A DNA stretch of 35,338 bases from Hydrogenophaga sp. (lineage in GTDB: Bacteria > Pseudomonadota > Gammaproteobacteria > Burkholderiales > Burkholderiaceae_C), in the NCBI GenBank assembly GCA_011391495.1, contig JAABQK010000026.1:1-35338 (forward strand), in the 5' to 3' direction. This document shows, in pieces, positions 24,077-33,998 of this stretch. Under the pieces are notes generated by a model. The model made no database searches. It worked only from the letters and a program-made list of their open reading frames with translations, and was not told the DNA's origin. The number at the start of each line of letters is the position of its first letter. Positions within the stretch are counted from its first letter, which is position 1. The translations under genes were made by a program, and so were the position numbers.

Positions 24077-25210
24077 ATGAATGCCAAAGTCAACCCCGTC
24101 AGCGCCGATGCCTGGCATGCCCGTTCGGTCGACAAGACCAGCCAGACCGACGACGAACGCATCAAGGACATCACCGTGCTCCCGCCACCCGAACACCTGA
24201 TCCGCTTTTTCCCCATCGGTGGCACACCGGTGGAGGCCCTCATCAGCCAGACGCGCAAGCGCATCCACAACATCCTGCACGGCCAGGACGACCGCCTGCT
24301 GGTGATCATCGGCCCCTGTTCGATCCATGATCCGGCTGCGGCGGTGGACTACGCCCGCCGCCTGCAGCCGCTGCGCGAGAAGTACGCCGACACGCTGGAG
24401 ATCGTGATGCGCGTCTACTTCGAGAAGCCGCGCACCACGGTGGGCTGGAAGGGCCTGATCAACGATCCCTACCTGGACGAGAGCTACCGCATCGACGAAG
24501 GCCTGCGCATCGCGCGCCAGCTGCTGATCGAGATCAACCGCCTGGGCCTGCCAGCCGGCAGCGAGTTCCTGGACGTGATCTCGCCGCAGTACATCGGCGA
24601 CCTGATCGCCTGGGGCGCCATCGGCGCGCGCACCACCGAAAGCCAGGTGCACCGCGAGCTGGCCTCGGGCCTGTCCGCGCCGATCGGCTTCAAGAACGGC
24701 ACCGACGGCAACATCAAGATCGCCACCGACGCGATCCAGGCCGCCGCGCGCGGCCACCACTTCCTGTCGGTGCACAAGAACGGCCAGGTCGCCATCGTGC
24801 AGACCAACGGCAACAAGGACTGCCACGTCATCCTGCGCGGTGGCAAGGCACCCAACTACGACGCGGCCAGCGTCGCCGCCGCCGTCAAGGAGCTGGAAGC
24901 CGCCAGGCTCACGCCGCGCCTGATGGTGGACTGCAGCCACGCCAACAGCAGCAAACAGCACGAAAAGCAGCTGGACGTGGCGCGCGACATCGCGGCGCAG
25001 ATCGAAGCGGGCTCACGCAGCGTCTTTGGCGTGATGATCGAAAGCCACATCGAGGCCGGTGCACAGAAATTCACCCCGGGCAAAGATGATGTGAACCAGC
25101 TGACCTACGGCCAGAGCATCACCGATGCCTGCCTGGGATGGACCGATTCGCTGAAAGCCCTGGAAGTGCTGTCCCGGGCGGTTCAGGCGGCGCGCCAGAA
25201 GCGGGCTTGA
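24077..25210 (+). CDS. aroG: 3-deoxy-7-phosphoheptulonate (DAHP) synthase, class I
   Basis: 377 residues (E. coli AroG/F/H about 350, with a slightly longer N-terminus here). It condenses PEP and erythrose-4-P, the first step of aromatic amino acid synthesis. Class I markers: LLVIIGPCSIHDPAAA with the metal-binding Cys, MRVYFEKPRTTVGWKGLINDP, GARTTESQVHRELASGLSAPIGFKNGTDG, ILRGGKAPNYD, VDCSHANSSKQ and GVMIESHIEAGAQK. GAGGAG 7 bases before the ATG at 24077 decides the start. The leader peptide and attenuator upstream suggest Phe-responsive expression. Which amino acid inhibits the enzyme cannot be told from the sequence alone. Confidence 0.97.
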   Translation: MNAKVNPVSADAWHARSVDKTSQTDDERIKDITVLPPPEHLIRFFPIGGTPVEALISQTRKRIHNILHGQDDRLLVIIGPCSIHDPAAAVDYARRLQPLREKYADTLEIVMRVYFEKPRTTVGWKGLINDPYLDESYRIDEGLRIARQLLIEINRLGLPAGSEFLDVISPQYIGDLIAWGAIGARTTESQVHRELASGLSAPIGFKNGTDGNIKIATDAIQAAARGHHFLSVHKNGQVAIVQTNGNKDCHVILRGGKAPNYDAASVAAAVKELEAARLTPRLMVDCSHANSSKQHEKQLDVARDIAAQIEAGSRSVFGVMIESHIEAGAQKFTPGKDDVNQLTYGQSITDACLGWTDSLKALEVLSRAVQAARQKRA

Positions 25211-25250
25211 GCCTGGGTCGCGGCCGGGGTGATGCGTGTGCAGATGGCAA

Positions 25251-25276
25251 CACCCGTCGAGAACACCGGACGGGTG
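25251..25276. terminator. Perfect 8-bp inverted repeat after aroG
   Basis: CACCCGTC (25251-25258) and GACGGGTG (25269-25276) are exact complements around a 10-base loop, 41 bases after the aroG stop. There is no T run, so it could be a weak terminator or an operator. Confidence 0.35.
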
Positions 25277-25296
25277 ATTGCCGGTCATGCGGCTGA

Positions 25297-26475
25297 TTGA
25301 TATCCTGCTCAGGCGGCCTGGAAAGGCTGCATCGCCTGGCTGCGTTTGCGGATGTCGCGGACCGGATGCAGGGACTTGGTGAACGGTCGTTGGGAGCGCG
25401 TGTGGAGCAGCCGGTATTGCGTCTGGGTTTGTTGGGATTTCCTGCGTCGCTGGCCCAGCGCGTCGTGGGCTGGGCTTCGCAGGTGCAGCCCGGCTGGCCC
25501 GAATGGCGCCCCAGCGACCCCCACCTGGCCGATGCCTGGATGATCCATGGCGGGTCGGTGGAGGTGCTCGGGCGCGATGCGTTGGTCATTCGCCACCCGC
25601 ACGGATCAGGGGAGCGCCTCACGCTCAACCGCTCGGAGGTCGACCGCCCGCTGGCATTTGCCAGCCCGCTGCCCGAGGGTTTTGCCTCTGCAGAGTTTTT
25701 TGAGGCAGACAACGAAAAGAGCGTCCGCCACCGGCTTCAGCGCTTCGAGGCCTGGCTGCGCCCGTTGCGAACGCAGTTTGCCCTGGGTGCCCAGCTGGTG
25801 GAAAGGCTGGGCCAGTACAAAGGCGGTGTGGTGCACATCACGCACGACAACAAGCTGCTTGCGGTTCTCGACCTCGACCGATGGCAGACCGGCCTGCACA
25901 TTCCCGCCCGCCCCGTGGATCTGGAGAGTGCGGAATGGGTGCGGCGGCCGGCGCTGGCCAATGACATTCCCTCGTCGTTCATTCGCCTGCCCTTGCACCG
26001 CGTGATGTGGACTTACGCGGTGCGCACCGTGCGCGATGTCCTGCCGGCGCGCTACCGCCAGCAAACCATCTATCTCCGGCGCATCCCGCGGATGCCGCCG
26101 CGGTGGTACGACGATCTGCATCTGCTGATCATGCGCGAACTGATGCTCAAACCCGCGACGCTCCATGAGCTGGGTGTGCGCACGGGTGCAGCCGCTGCCG
26201 AACTGGCGCACCACCTGGCGTCCCTGTATTTCGCTGGCGCCATCACCTCCGATCCCGACAGTGCGCGCCGTGCGGAACCCAAGGTGCGGCGGGAACTGGT
26301 GGCGCTTCAGCTGGATCACGCCATCCCGGACGCCGAGATGCCGACGCGAGCGGGTCACTCCGAACTGTCTGCGCCATCCAGCATCCTGCGCGAAGCGCCT
26401 CACTCACCCCTGCGGGTGGCCACGTCCCGTGGTCCGGACTCCGCTGTGTCGGTGCCATTTCCTGATGGCCGGTGA
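25297..26475 (+). CDS. Unrecognised protein with winged-helix-like C-terminus; start uncertain
   Basis: I do not recognise this 392-codon ORF. The middle has DKSVRHRL-like charged helices, the conserved-looking segment LAVLDLDRWQTGLHIPARPVDLE and FIRLPLHRVMWTYAVRTVRDVLP. The C-terminal part, RWYDDLHLLIMRELMLKPATLHELG followed by AAAELAHHLASLYFAGAITSD, looks like a winged helix, and the last 70 residues are low-complexity. The ORF opens with TTG at 25297; an internal ATG at 25366 is an alternative. A plus-one frame ORF begins ATG at 25287 with MRLIDILL and would join this frame (GGLERLHRLAAFADV) if one base were removed near 25311, so the native start may have been lost to a frameshift. Confidence 0.6.
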   Translation: MISCSGGLERLHRLAAFADVADRMQGLGERSLGARVEQPVLRLGLLGFPASLAQRVVGWASQVQPGWPEWRPSDPHLADAWMIHGGSVEVLGRDALVIRHPHGSGERLTLNRSEVDRPLAFASPLPEGFASAEFFEADNEKSVRHRLQRFEAWLRPLRTQFALGAQLVERLGQYKGGVVHITHDNKLLAVLDLDRWQTGLHIPARPVDLESAEWVRRPALANDIPSSFIRLPLHRVMWTYAVRTVRDVLPARYRQQTIYLRRIPRMPPRWYDDLHLLIMRELMLKPATLHELGVRTGAAAAELAHHLASLYFAGAITSDPDSARRAEPKVRRELVALQLDHAIPDAEMPTRAGHSELSAPSSILREAPHSPLRVATSRGPDSAVSVPFPDGR

Positions 26476-26501
26476 GAACGGTGCAACCCGCCCCACCGGA
26501 G

Positions 26502-26507
26502 CACAAT
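26502..26507 (+). promoter_or_regulatory. Candidate -10 before the 106-residue gene
   Basis: CACAAT at 26502-26507 in the gap lies about 49 bases before the ATG at 26556. It resembles other -10-like hexamers in the window, but no -35 is clear. Confidence 0.3.
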
Positions 26508-26555
26508 CAGCAGGTCGTTCGGCGTACCCCGTACCGTATCCAAGGAGTTGTCAGC

Positions 26556-26876
26556 ATGCGTAGCCAAGTCACCGTCACCTGGGGCGAAACGTCCACCTAC
26601 CATTTCGATCTGGATGAAGTGCAACCCATGCCGCACGAGCAGGCACGGGCCTGGCTGGACGAGCAGTTCACCGCGTTTGAGTGCGAACCGATCCGTCTCA
26701 CCGGCAAGGTGCTCACGGCGGACAAGGTGCTCGGTGTGGCGCAGGCGGCGGGCGAAGAGCGCTTCCGTGATCCGGTTCACCAGACATGGGCCATGTCCTT
26801 TGCTCGAGCCACCAGTGCGGCGCTGGCGAAACCCGTGGTGTCGGTGGATCTGGTGACGCGCTCCCTCGGTTACTGA
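26556..26876 (+). CDS. Small conserved-looking hypothetical protein
   Basis: 106 residues, unrecognised. It begins MRSQVTVTWGETSTYHFDLDEVQPMPHEQARAWLDEQF, a mixed beta/alpha start, and continues with PIRLTGKVLTADKVLGVAQAAGEERFRD. There is no signal peptide or membrane segment, so it is probably cytoplasmic. AAGGAG 8 bases before the ATG at 26556 is a strong ribosome site, so it is likely a real gene. The 3' end overlaps the convergent mpl gene by 7 bases. Neighbours do not suggest a function. Confidence 0.7.
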   Translation: MRSQVTVTWGETSTYHFDLDEVQPMPHEQARAWLDEQFTAFECEPIRLTGKVLTADKVLGVAQAAGEERFRDPVHQTWAMSFARATSAALAKPVVSVDLVTRSLGY

Positions 26877-28318
26877 CGCAGGCCGGAAGGCGCTGCGTCA
26901 GCTGCGCGTTCATCGGCTGGCAGATCGCGTTCCAGCGCCGCCAGCAGCCGGGCATGCACACCGCCGAACCCGCCATTGCTCATGCACACGATGTGGTCGC
27001 CCGGGCGGGCAGCCGCACACACCTGAGCCACCAGCTCGTCGATGCGCTGGGCCACCTGCGCGCGCGCACCCATGGGTGCCAGCGCCTCCGTGGCGTCCCA
27101 GTCCAGTCCACCAGCGTGGCAAAACGCCAGGTCGGCCGTTTCCAGGCTCCACGGCAACTGGGATTTCATCGTGCCGAGCTTCATGGTGTTGCTGCGCGGC
27201 TCGAACACGGCCAGGATGCGTCCATGCGTTCCCGGTGCCAGGTCCAGCCGGCGCCTCAGTCCGTCGAGCGTGGTCCGGATGGCGGTGGGGTGGTGCGCAA
27301 AGTCGTCGTACACCGTGATCGACTGGCCGCCGCGCCGCACCGTACCGCGCACTTCCATGCGCCGGCGCACGTTTTCAAAGCTGGCCAGAGCGCGCGCCGC
27401 GTCGGCTGGCGCCACACCCACATGCTCGGCCGCCGCGATGGTGGCCAGTGCATTGAGCTGGTTGTGCACGCCGGTGAGCGCCCACTCCACCCGGGCCACC
27501 GGCTGGCCACGCTGATGCACGTCAAAGGCATGGGGTTCGCCCTGGGCCGAGAAGTCGCTCACGGCCGCGCCAAAGGTGCGCAGTTCACTCCACAGACCCA
27601 TGTGCAAGACCCGGTCCAGGCTTTCTTCCAGGCCGTTGGACACCACGCGGCCCGAGCCCGGTACCGTGCGGATCAGATGGTGGAACTGGCGCTCGATCGC
27701 CGACAGGTCGTCAAAAATGTCGGCGTGATCGAACTCCAGGTTGTTCAGGATCGCGGTGCGCGGCCGGTAGTGCACGAACTTGCTGCGTTTGTCGAAGAAG
27801 GCGGTGTCGTATTCGTCGGCTTCGATGACGAAGGTCTTTCCCAGGCCCAGGCGGGCGGAAACACCGAAATTCATGGGCACCCCGCCGACCAAGAACCCAG
27901 GCTTCAGGCCCGCCGACTCCAGCACCCAGGTCAGCATGGCGGTGGTGGTGGTCTTGCCGTGCGTGCCTGCCACAGCCATCACATGGCGACCCTGCAACAC
28001 GTGTTCGGCCAGCCACTGTGGGCCGCTCGTGTAGGGTGCACCGGCGTCCAGGATGGCTTCCATCAGGGGAAACTTGGGGCTGCCGTCGCCCAGACGGGCC
28101 CGGCTGACCACGTTGCCCACCACGTACATGTCCGGAGCCAGCGCCATCTGGTCGGCGCCAAAACCCTCGATCAGGTCAATGCCGAGCGCGCGCAGCTGGT
28201 CGCTCATCGGCGGGTAGACACCAGCATCGCAGCCGGTCACACGGTGCCCCGCCTCGCGGGCGAGCGCGGCGAGCCCGCCCATGAACGTGCCACAGATACC
28301 CAGAATATGTATGTGCAT
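26870..28318 (-). CDS. mpl: UDP-MurNAc:L-Ala-gamma-D-Glu-meso-DAP ligase, peptidoglycan recycling
   Basis: 482 residues, a Mur-ligase homologue. Mpl rejoins the recycled tripeptide to UDP-MurNAc, bypassing MurC to MurE in peptidoglycan recycling. It begins HIHILGICGTFMGGLAALA, a dinucleotide-like fold. The ATP P-loop is GTHGKTTT (118-125). Later come FVIEADEYDTAFFDKRSKFVHYRP, LEFDHADIFDDL, HNQLNALATIAAAEHVG and VYDDFAHHPTAIRTTL with the DDFAHHP motif of the MurC/Mpl group. The start at 28318 is preceded on the minus strand by TAGAAT exactly 6 bases away, with no ribosome site. It diverges from the 28422 gene. Confidence 0.95.
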   Translation of the reverse strand: MHIHILGICGTFMGGLAALAREAGHRVTGCDAGVYPPMSDQLRALGIDLIEGFGADQMALAPDMYVVGNVVSRARLGDGSPKFPLMEAILDAGAPYTSGPQWLAEHVLQGRHVMAVAGTHGKTTTTAMLTWVLESAGLKPGFLVGGVPMNFGVSARLGLGKTFVIEADEYDTAFFDKRSKFVHYRPRTAILNNLEFDHADIFDDLSAIERQFHHLIRTVPGSGRVVSNGLEESLDRVLHMGLWSELRTFGAAVSDFSAQGEPHAFDVHQRGQPVARVEWALTGVHNQLNALATIAAAEHVGVAPADAARALASFENVRRRMEVRGTVRRGGQSITVYDDFAHHPTAIRTTLDGLRRRLDLAPGTHGRILAVFEPRSNTMKLGTMKSQLPWSLETADLAFCHAGGLDWDATEALAPMGARAQVAQRIDELVAQVCAAARPGDHIVCMSNGGFGGVHARLLAALERDLPADERAADAAPSGLRQ

Positions 28319-28324
28319 GCGAGG

Positions 28325-28424
28325 ATTCTAGGGGGCCTGCCCGGTCCGGCCCGCCTCTGCCGGCTGGCGGGTTATCTGCGGGTGTTGCCATCAGGGGCTG
28401 CCCAGCGGGCACAATCGGCCGATG
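28325..28424. promoter_or_regulatory. Divergent leaderless promoters, mpl and the 28422 gene
   Basis: Minus strand: TAGAAT (28330-28325), 6 bases, ATG of mpl at 28318. Plus strand: TTGCCA (28385-28390), 19 bases, CACAAT (28410-28415), 6 bases, ATG at 28422. Neither gene has a Shine-Dalgarno, and both mRNAs are predicted to start at the ATG. Confidence 0.5.
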
Positions 28425-29048
28425 GATGCATATCGAACCGATACCGGCGCTGAAATCGCTGCGGTGGCTGCACGGCTGGTGGTCGAGGATGGTCTGGAAT
28501 ACGCGGCGGCCAAGCGGCAGGCGGTCAGGCAGCTGGGTCTGAGCGCGCGCACGGCCCTGCCTGACAACACCACGGTCGATGCTGCGGTGCGCGAATACAT
28601 TGCGGTCTTCTGTCCGGAAACCCAGGCGTTGGAGTTGCGGGCCTTGCGGGAGCTTGCCCTGCTGTGGATGGAGCGCCTTGCCGCTTTCCGGCCGCACCTG
28701 GGTGGCGCGGTGTGGCAAGGCACGGCCACCCGGCACAGCGATATTTATCTGCAGCTGTTTTGTGACGACCCCAAGACAGCAGAATGGACGCTGATCGACC
28801 AGAGGGTGGAATACCACCCCGGATCGGTGCAGGGCTGGCGTGGCGAGGCGGTGCCGGCCCTGACGCTGCGCACGCGCTGCGCACCCCTGGCCCAGTGGGT
28901 TCTGGTGCACCTGATGGTGCATGAGCTGGACGATCAGCGCGGCGCCCTGAAACCCGATGCGACAGGACGCAAGCCGCGCGGAGATGCAGCGGCCTTGCGC
29001 AAACTGCTGGCTTCTGCAGAGGCCGGAAACCAGGAATCGACAACATGA
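28422..29048 (+). CDS. Conserved hypothetical protein beside mpl and tlpA
   Basis: 208 residues, unrecognised function. It has an N-terminal helical part (AEIAAVAARLVVEDGLEYAA and AKRQAVRQLGL), an alpha/beta centre with TVDAAVREYIAVFCPET, then HSDIYLQLFCDDPKTAEWTLIDQRVEYHPGSV and ALTLRTRCAPLAQW. No membrane segment. The centre resembles nucleotidyltransferase-like small folds only loosely. The ATG at 28422 follows a -10-like hexamer by 6 bases. The stop overlaps the TlpA-like gene start (ATGA, 29045-29048), so the two are translationally coupled. I would not name a function. Confidence 0.7.
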   Translation: MDAYRTDTGAEIAAVAARLVVEDGLEYAAAKRQAVRQLGLSARTALPDNTTVDAAVREYIAVFCPETQALELRALRELALLWMERLAAFRPHLGGAVWQGTATRHSDIYLQLFCDDPKTAEWTLIDQRVEYHPGSVQGWRGEAVPALTLRTRCAPLAQWVLVHLMVHELDDQRGALKPDATGRKPRGDAAALRKLLASAEAGNQESTT

Positions 29049-29572
29049 ATCTGAACCGACGCAGCCTGTGGATGGCGGGCATTGGGGTGGCTGCGGCGGC
29101 TGGCGGTGCGGGCCTGGCCTGGTGGCGTTACCAGCCCGACGAGGTGCAGACGGAGGCCGAGGCATCGTTCTGGGACCTTCGGTTTGAGGGCCCTCATGGG
29201 GAAGTGGTGACCCTGGCCGACTGGCGCGGCAAGCCTTTGCTGGTGAATTTCTGGGCCACCTGGTGTCCGCCCTGCGTGGAAGAGTTGCCGCTGCTCAATG
29301 CCTTTTACCGGGACAACGCAGCGCGGGGCTGGCAGGTGCTGGGGCTCGCCGTGGATCAGCCCAGTGCGGTGCGCAGCTTCCTGCAAAAGCTCCCGCTGGC
29401 GTTTCCAGTGGGCATGGCCGGTCTGGCCGGCACCGAGCTGAGCCGGACCCTGGGCAACCCGACCGGGGGCTTGCCCTACACGGTGGTGCTGGGGAGCAAC
29501 GGGCGGGTGCTTCACCGCAAGATCGGGAAAGTCAGCGCCGCCGAACTGGCGCAGTGGGCGCAACTCGTCTGA
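29045..29572 (+). CDS. TlpA-like thioredoxin-fold disulfide reductase, membrane-anchored
   Basis: 175 residues. The N-terminal helix (MNLNRRSLWMAGIGVAAAAGGAGLAWW) anchors it in the inner membrane with the domain in the periplasm. The thioredoxin fold has LLVNFWATWCPPC with Cys74 and Cys77, ELPLLNAFYRDNAARGWQVLGLAVDQ, and the cis-Pro segment TGGLPYTVVLGSNGRVLHRKIG. TlpA/ResA-type proteins keep periplasmic cysteines reduced, often for cytochrome c maturation. It overlaps the 28422 gene stop. In many Burkholderiales such a gene precedes aroQ-accB-accC; here aroQ is absent. Confidence 0.9.
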   Translation: MNLNRRSLWMAGIGVAAAAGGAGLAWWRYQPDEVQTEAEASFWDLRFEGPHGEVVTLADWRGKPLLVNFWATWCPPCVEELPLLNAFYRDNAARGWQVLGLAVDQPSAVRSFLQKLPLAFPVGMAGLAGTELSRTLGNPTGGLPYTVVLGSNGRVLHRKIGKVSAAELAQWAQLV

Positions 29573-29852
29573 CATTTCTCATGCAGGCGTTCCAGTCGGA
29601 CCTGTTTTTGGCTTCCGGCACTCAAGCCTGTCTTTGTGTTTCAAGTGTGGGGAAAGAGCCGGTAAAGTGCGCGAATTCCTTTTGAATTCCGCTTTCCATT
29701 GTGCTGAGCCCGGACTGCGTGCGGCGGCTCTGGGAGTGCGCCACGGCCGGGGCTGATCGTGTACACTGCGCCACCCGTTGGGTTGATGAGCGTTTAATTT
29801 TATGAATTTGAATGCTTTTAAATCAACTTAGCAGATTTTCGTTGGAGAAATC
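29573..29852. other. Intergenic region upstream of accB
   Basis: 280 bases with no convincing gene. It holds two GAATTCC copies 11 bases apart (29673-29679 and 29684-29690), the palindrome GTGTACAC (29759-29766), and an AT-rich section from 29782 with TTGATG and the arms GTTGAT (29782-29787) and ATCAAC (29822-29827). The accB promoter probably lies in the AT-rich part. GGAG at 29844-29847 is the accB ribosome site. Confidence 0.45.
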
Positions 29853-30323
29853 ATGGATTTAAGAAAACTCAAAACCTTGATCGACCTCGTTTCCGAGTCG
29901 AACGTGTCCGAACTCGAAATCACCGAGGCCGAAGGCAAGGTGCGGATCGTGAAGAGTGCGCCCGCGGGCTTTGCAGCGCCGGTGACCTACACCATGGGCG
30001 CAGCAGCCCCTGCTGCTCCCGCCGCCGCCGTGTCCATGGCGGCAGAAGTTGCCGCACCGGTGGCGCCGCCTGCAGTCGCCGAACCTGCTGGACATGTTGT
30101 CAAGTCACCGATGGTGGGTACCTTCTACCGCGCATCCAGCCCGGGCGCCAAGCCCTTTGTCGAGGTGGGCGATGCGATCAAGGAAGGCGAGACCATCTGC
30201 ATCGTCGAAGCGATGAAGATCCTCAACGAAATCGAAGCCGACAAGTCCGGCACCGTGACACAGATCCTGGTGGAGAACGGCCAGGCGGTGGAGTACGGAC
30301 AACCGCTGTACGTGATCGCATAA
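29853..30323 (+). CDS. accB: Biotin carboxyl carrier protein of acetyl-CoA carboxylase
   Basis: 156 residues (E. coli 156). It carries biotin between biotin carboxylase and the carboxyltransferase in the first step of fatty acid synthesis. The N-terminal helix-strand part ([22 protein letters not shown]) is followed by an Ala/Pro linker (about 40-78) and the biotinyl domain with [13 protein letters not shown], and the biotin Lys122 in [14 protein letters not shown] lies 5 bases before the ATG. accC follows after 14 bases. In E. coli AccB represses its own operon; control here is unknown. Confidence 0.97.
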   Translation: MDLRKLKTLIDLVSESNVSELEITEAEGKVRIVKSAPAGFAAPVTYTMGAAAPAAPAAAVSMAAEVAAPVAPPAVAEPAGHVVKSPMVGTFYRASSPGAKPFVEVGDAIKEGETICIVEAMKILNEIEADKSGTVTQILVENGQAVEYGQPLYVIA

Positions 30324-30337
30324 AGGGTTGCCTGCGC

Positions 30338-31676
<1,339 letters not shown>

Positions 31677-31687
<11 letters not shown>

Positions 31688-32603
31688 TGCCGTGCCCGAG
31701 CCCGCGGCCGGGGCTCTGTTCGAGTTGGTGCTGCTCGCGCCCGAATCGGCGGTCGAGCAGGTTGGCGATGCCCTGGTGGCCCTCGATGCGCTGAGCGTGT
31801 CGGTGGAAGACGCCGACGCGCTGACCCCGGCCGAGCAGGCGCTGTTCGGTGAACCCGGCATGCCGCCACCCAAGGCGGGTTGGCAGCGCTCGCGGGTGGT
31901 GGCCCTCTTCCCCAGCGAAGCGTCAGCCCGGGAAACGGCAGACCTGCTGGCTGTGCAGGACTTCTTTGATGGCTGCACCGTGCAGGGTGTGCAGGCGGTC
32001 CCCGAGCAGGACTGGGTGCGCCTGACACAGTCGCAGTTTGAGCCCGTGGAGATCACGCCGAGTTTCTGGATTGTGCCGACCTGGCACGAGCCGCCCGCAG
32101 CTGCGCAACAGGTCATCCGGCTCGACCCCGGCCTGGCGTTTGGCACCGGGACCCATCCCACGACCCGCATGTGTCTGCGCTGGACGGCGGGACGCCAGTG
32201 GACCAACCAGCGCGTGCTGGACTACGGTTGCGGATCGGGCATCCTCGCCATCGGGGCGGCCAAGTTCGGTGCCCGCGACATCGTGGCAGTGGACATCGAC
32301 CCCGCGGCCGTGGAGTCGACCCGCCTCAACGCGGCCGCCAACCACGTCACCTTGTCCGCCGGTCTGCCCGAGCAGGCCACGGGCCTGTACGACCTCGTGC
32401 TGGCCAACATCCTGGCCACCCCGCTCAAGGTGCTGGCGCCGCTGCTGTGCGCCCATGTTGCCCCGGGTGGTCATCTGGTGCTGGCAGGGATCCTGGCGCG
32501 CCAGGTCGAGGAGCTGCGCGAGGCTTACGCGCCTTGGGTCGCGCTGGAGGTCGGTGATGAGGTGGACGGCTGGGTGCTGATGACGGCGGTCCAGAAGTCC
32601 TGA
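31677..32603 (+). CDS. prmA: Ribosomal protein L11 methyltransferase
   Basis: 308 residues (E. coli PrmA 293). It trimethylates ribosomal protein L11 using S-adenosylmethionine. The N-terminal substrate-recognition domain (10-115) includes [19 protein letters not shown]. The catalytic domain has [19 protein letters not shown] (149-167), the SAM motif [20 protein letters not shown] (180-199), [18 protein letters not shown] and [16 protein letters not shown]. The GTG at 31677 overlaps the accC stop by 11 bases; a TTG at 31656 is less likely. The acc-prmA order is common in Burkholderiales and Pseudomonas. Confidence 0.95.
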
Positions 32604-32711
32604 CGTGCCGGCATGGCCTGGCCCGCAAGCCACTCGGATCGATGACGCGCATGGCGCACACCCGGTGTCCGCTGGCACCCGCCCTGGCTCGGTTCGCCGC
32701 ACCATGGCTGC

Positions 32712-32726
32712 AATAATCGAAACATG
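32712..32726 (+). promoter_or_regulatory. -10-like hexamer 6 nt before the DUF3426 gene
   Basis: AATAAT at 32712-32717, 6 bases, ATG at 32724. No Shine-Dalgarno. A leaderless mRNA is predicted, 120 bases after prmA. Confidence 0.45.
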
Positions 32727-33980
32727 AGTCTCACCACCCGTTGCCCCGCCTGCGGAACGATGTTCAAGGTCGTGCCCGACCAGCTGAAGATCTCCGATGG
32801 CTGGGTGCGCTGTGGACACTGTGCGGACGTGTTCGATGCGACGCTCTACCTCGAAACCTGGACGCCTGCCGCTCCAGAGGCCCGTCCTTCGGTCATGGAC
32901 GATCAGGCGGCTGTGCCAGAGCCGCGCGGCGCTGCTGGTGCCGAACATGCGCCGAACGAGCCTGCATCGGTCACCGGGATGTCCAGTGCCGGGGCGGATG
33001 GACCATGGACGTCGTGGGACAGCGGACCAGAGAAAGGCCAAGCGGGCGCAGCGCATGGAGCAGCTGCCGCCGCGTGGCCGAAGCCGGGCCTGCGCGCCGA
33101 CCATCCGGGTGTCTCGGACGACTCGCCAGCAGGGCGGTCTTTGCCAGCAGCGGTCACACAAGAGGTGCAGGCCGTTGTACCGGCAGCTGCACCGGTTCCA
33201 CAGGTGCTGGCGGCTGACCAGGATGGCCCAGAACCGGCGGGCGCAGGGTCTGGGAACCCTTCCCGGCCATCGGGTGCCCGGCAGGTGGACGCGGAAGAGT
33301 CGGACTTTCATACCGAATTGCAGCGCTTCGCAGCCCACACAGCCGGCACTCCCCCAAACGCCGAGGGCGCGGGCGCCGAGCCGGCCGTGGTATCGGATCC
33401 CGAGCCGAGGCGGGAACCGGATCTTGTGCCTGCTTCCGATGACGATGCAGCCGATCAGCCGGAACCCGGCTTCATGCGGCAGGCCCGGCGACGCGCTTTC
33501 TGGCAGTCGCCCGGCATGCGGGTGCTGCTCTCGCTGCTGGCGTTGTTGCTGGGGGGCTTGCTGGGCGGCCAGTGGATGCTGCACCAGCGCGACCAGCTCG
33601 CTGCGAGCCACCCGGAATGGGTGCCCTTGCTGAGTCGTCTGTGCGAGCCTCTCGGCTGCGAGATCGGCGCTGTGCGGCGCATCGATGCCGTCGTCATCGA
33701 CAGCTCAAGCCTGGTGCGGCGTCTGGGCAATTTCTACTCTTTTGATTTCGTGCTCAAGAACACGGGGCCCATACCGCTCGCGGTGCCGGCTCTGGAGCTC
33801 AGCCTCACCGATATCCGCGATGCCGTGATCGCACGACGTGTCTTCCTGCCTGAAGATCTGCCGGGTGTGCCGCCGCTGTTGCCTGCGCGGGATTCGGTGA
33901 CGGTCAGCCTGCGTCTGTCCATGGCGGTTGGCGATACATTGCCTATGGCGGGTTACCGCGCCCTGGTTTTTTACCCTTGA
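32724..33980 (+). CDS. DUF3426 zinc-ribbon membrane protein
   Basis: 418 residues. The N-terminal MJ0042-type zinc ribbon has Cys7, Cys10, Cys30 and Cys33 (RCPACGTMFKVVPDQLKI, VRCGHCADVFDA). Residues 45-260 are a long Pro/Ala/Gly/Glu-rich, probably disordered linker. One membrane helix is at about 265-286 (MRVLLSLLALLLGGLLGGQW). The C-terminal DUF3426 domain (300-418) starts LLSRLCEPLGCEIGAVRRID and lies on the far side, probably periplasmic. DUF3426 proteins after prmA are common in Burkholderiales; function unknown. The pfkB-type gene begins 18 bases after the stop. Confidence 0.9.
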   Translation: MSLTTRCPACGTMFKVVPDQLKISDGWVRCGHCADVFDATLYLETWTPAAPEARPSVMDDQAAVPEPRGAAGAEHAPNEPASVTGMSSAGADGPWTSWDSGPEKGQAGAAHGAAAAAWPKPGLRADHPGVSDDSPAGRSLPAAVTQEVQAVVPAAAPVPQVLAADQDGPEPAGAGSGNPSRPSGARQVDAEESDFHTELQRFAAHTAGTPPNAEGAGAEPAVVSDPEPRREPDLVPASDDDAADQPEPGFMRQARRRAFWQSPGMRVLLSLLALLLGGLLGGQWMLHQRDQLAASHPEWVPLLSRLCEPLGCEIGAVRRIDAVVIDSSSLVRRLGNFYSFDFVLKNTGPIPLAVPALELSLTDIRDAVIARRVFLPEDLPGVPPLLPARDSVTVSLRLSMAVGDTLPMAGYRALVFYP

Positions 33981-33998
33981 TTCTGGAAACGGTTGTAT

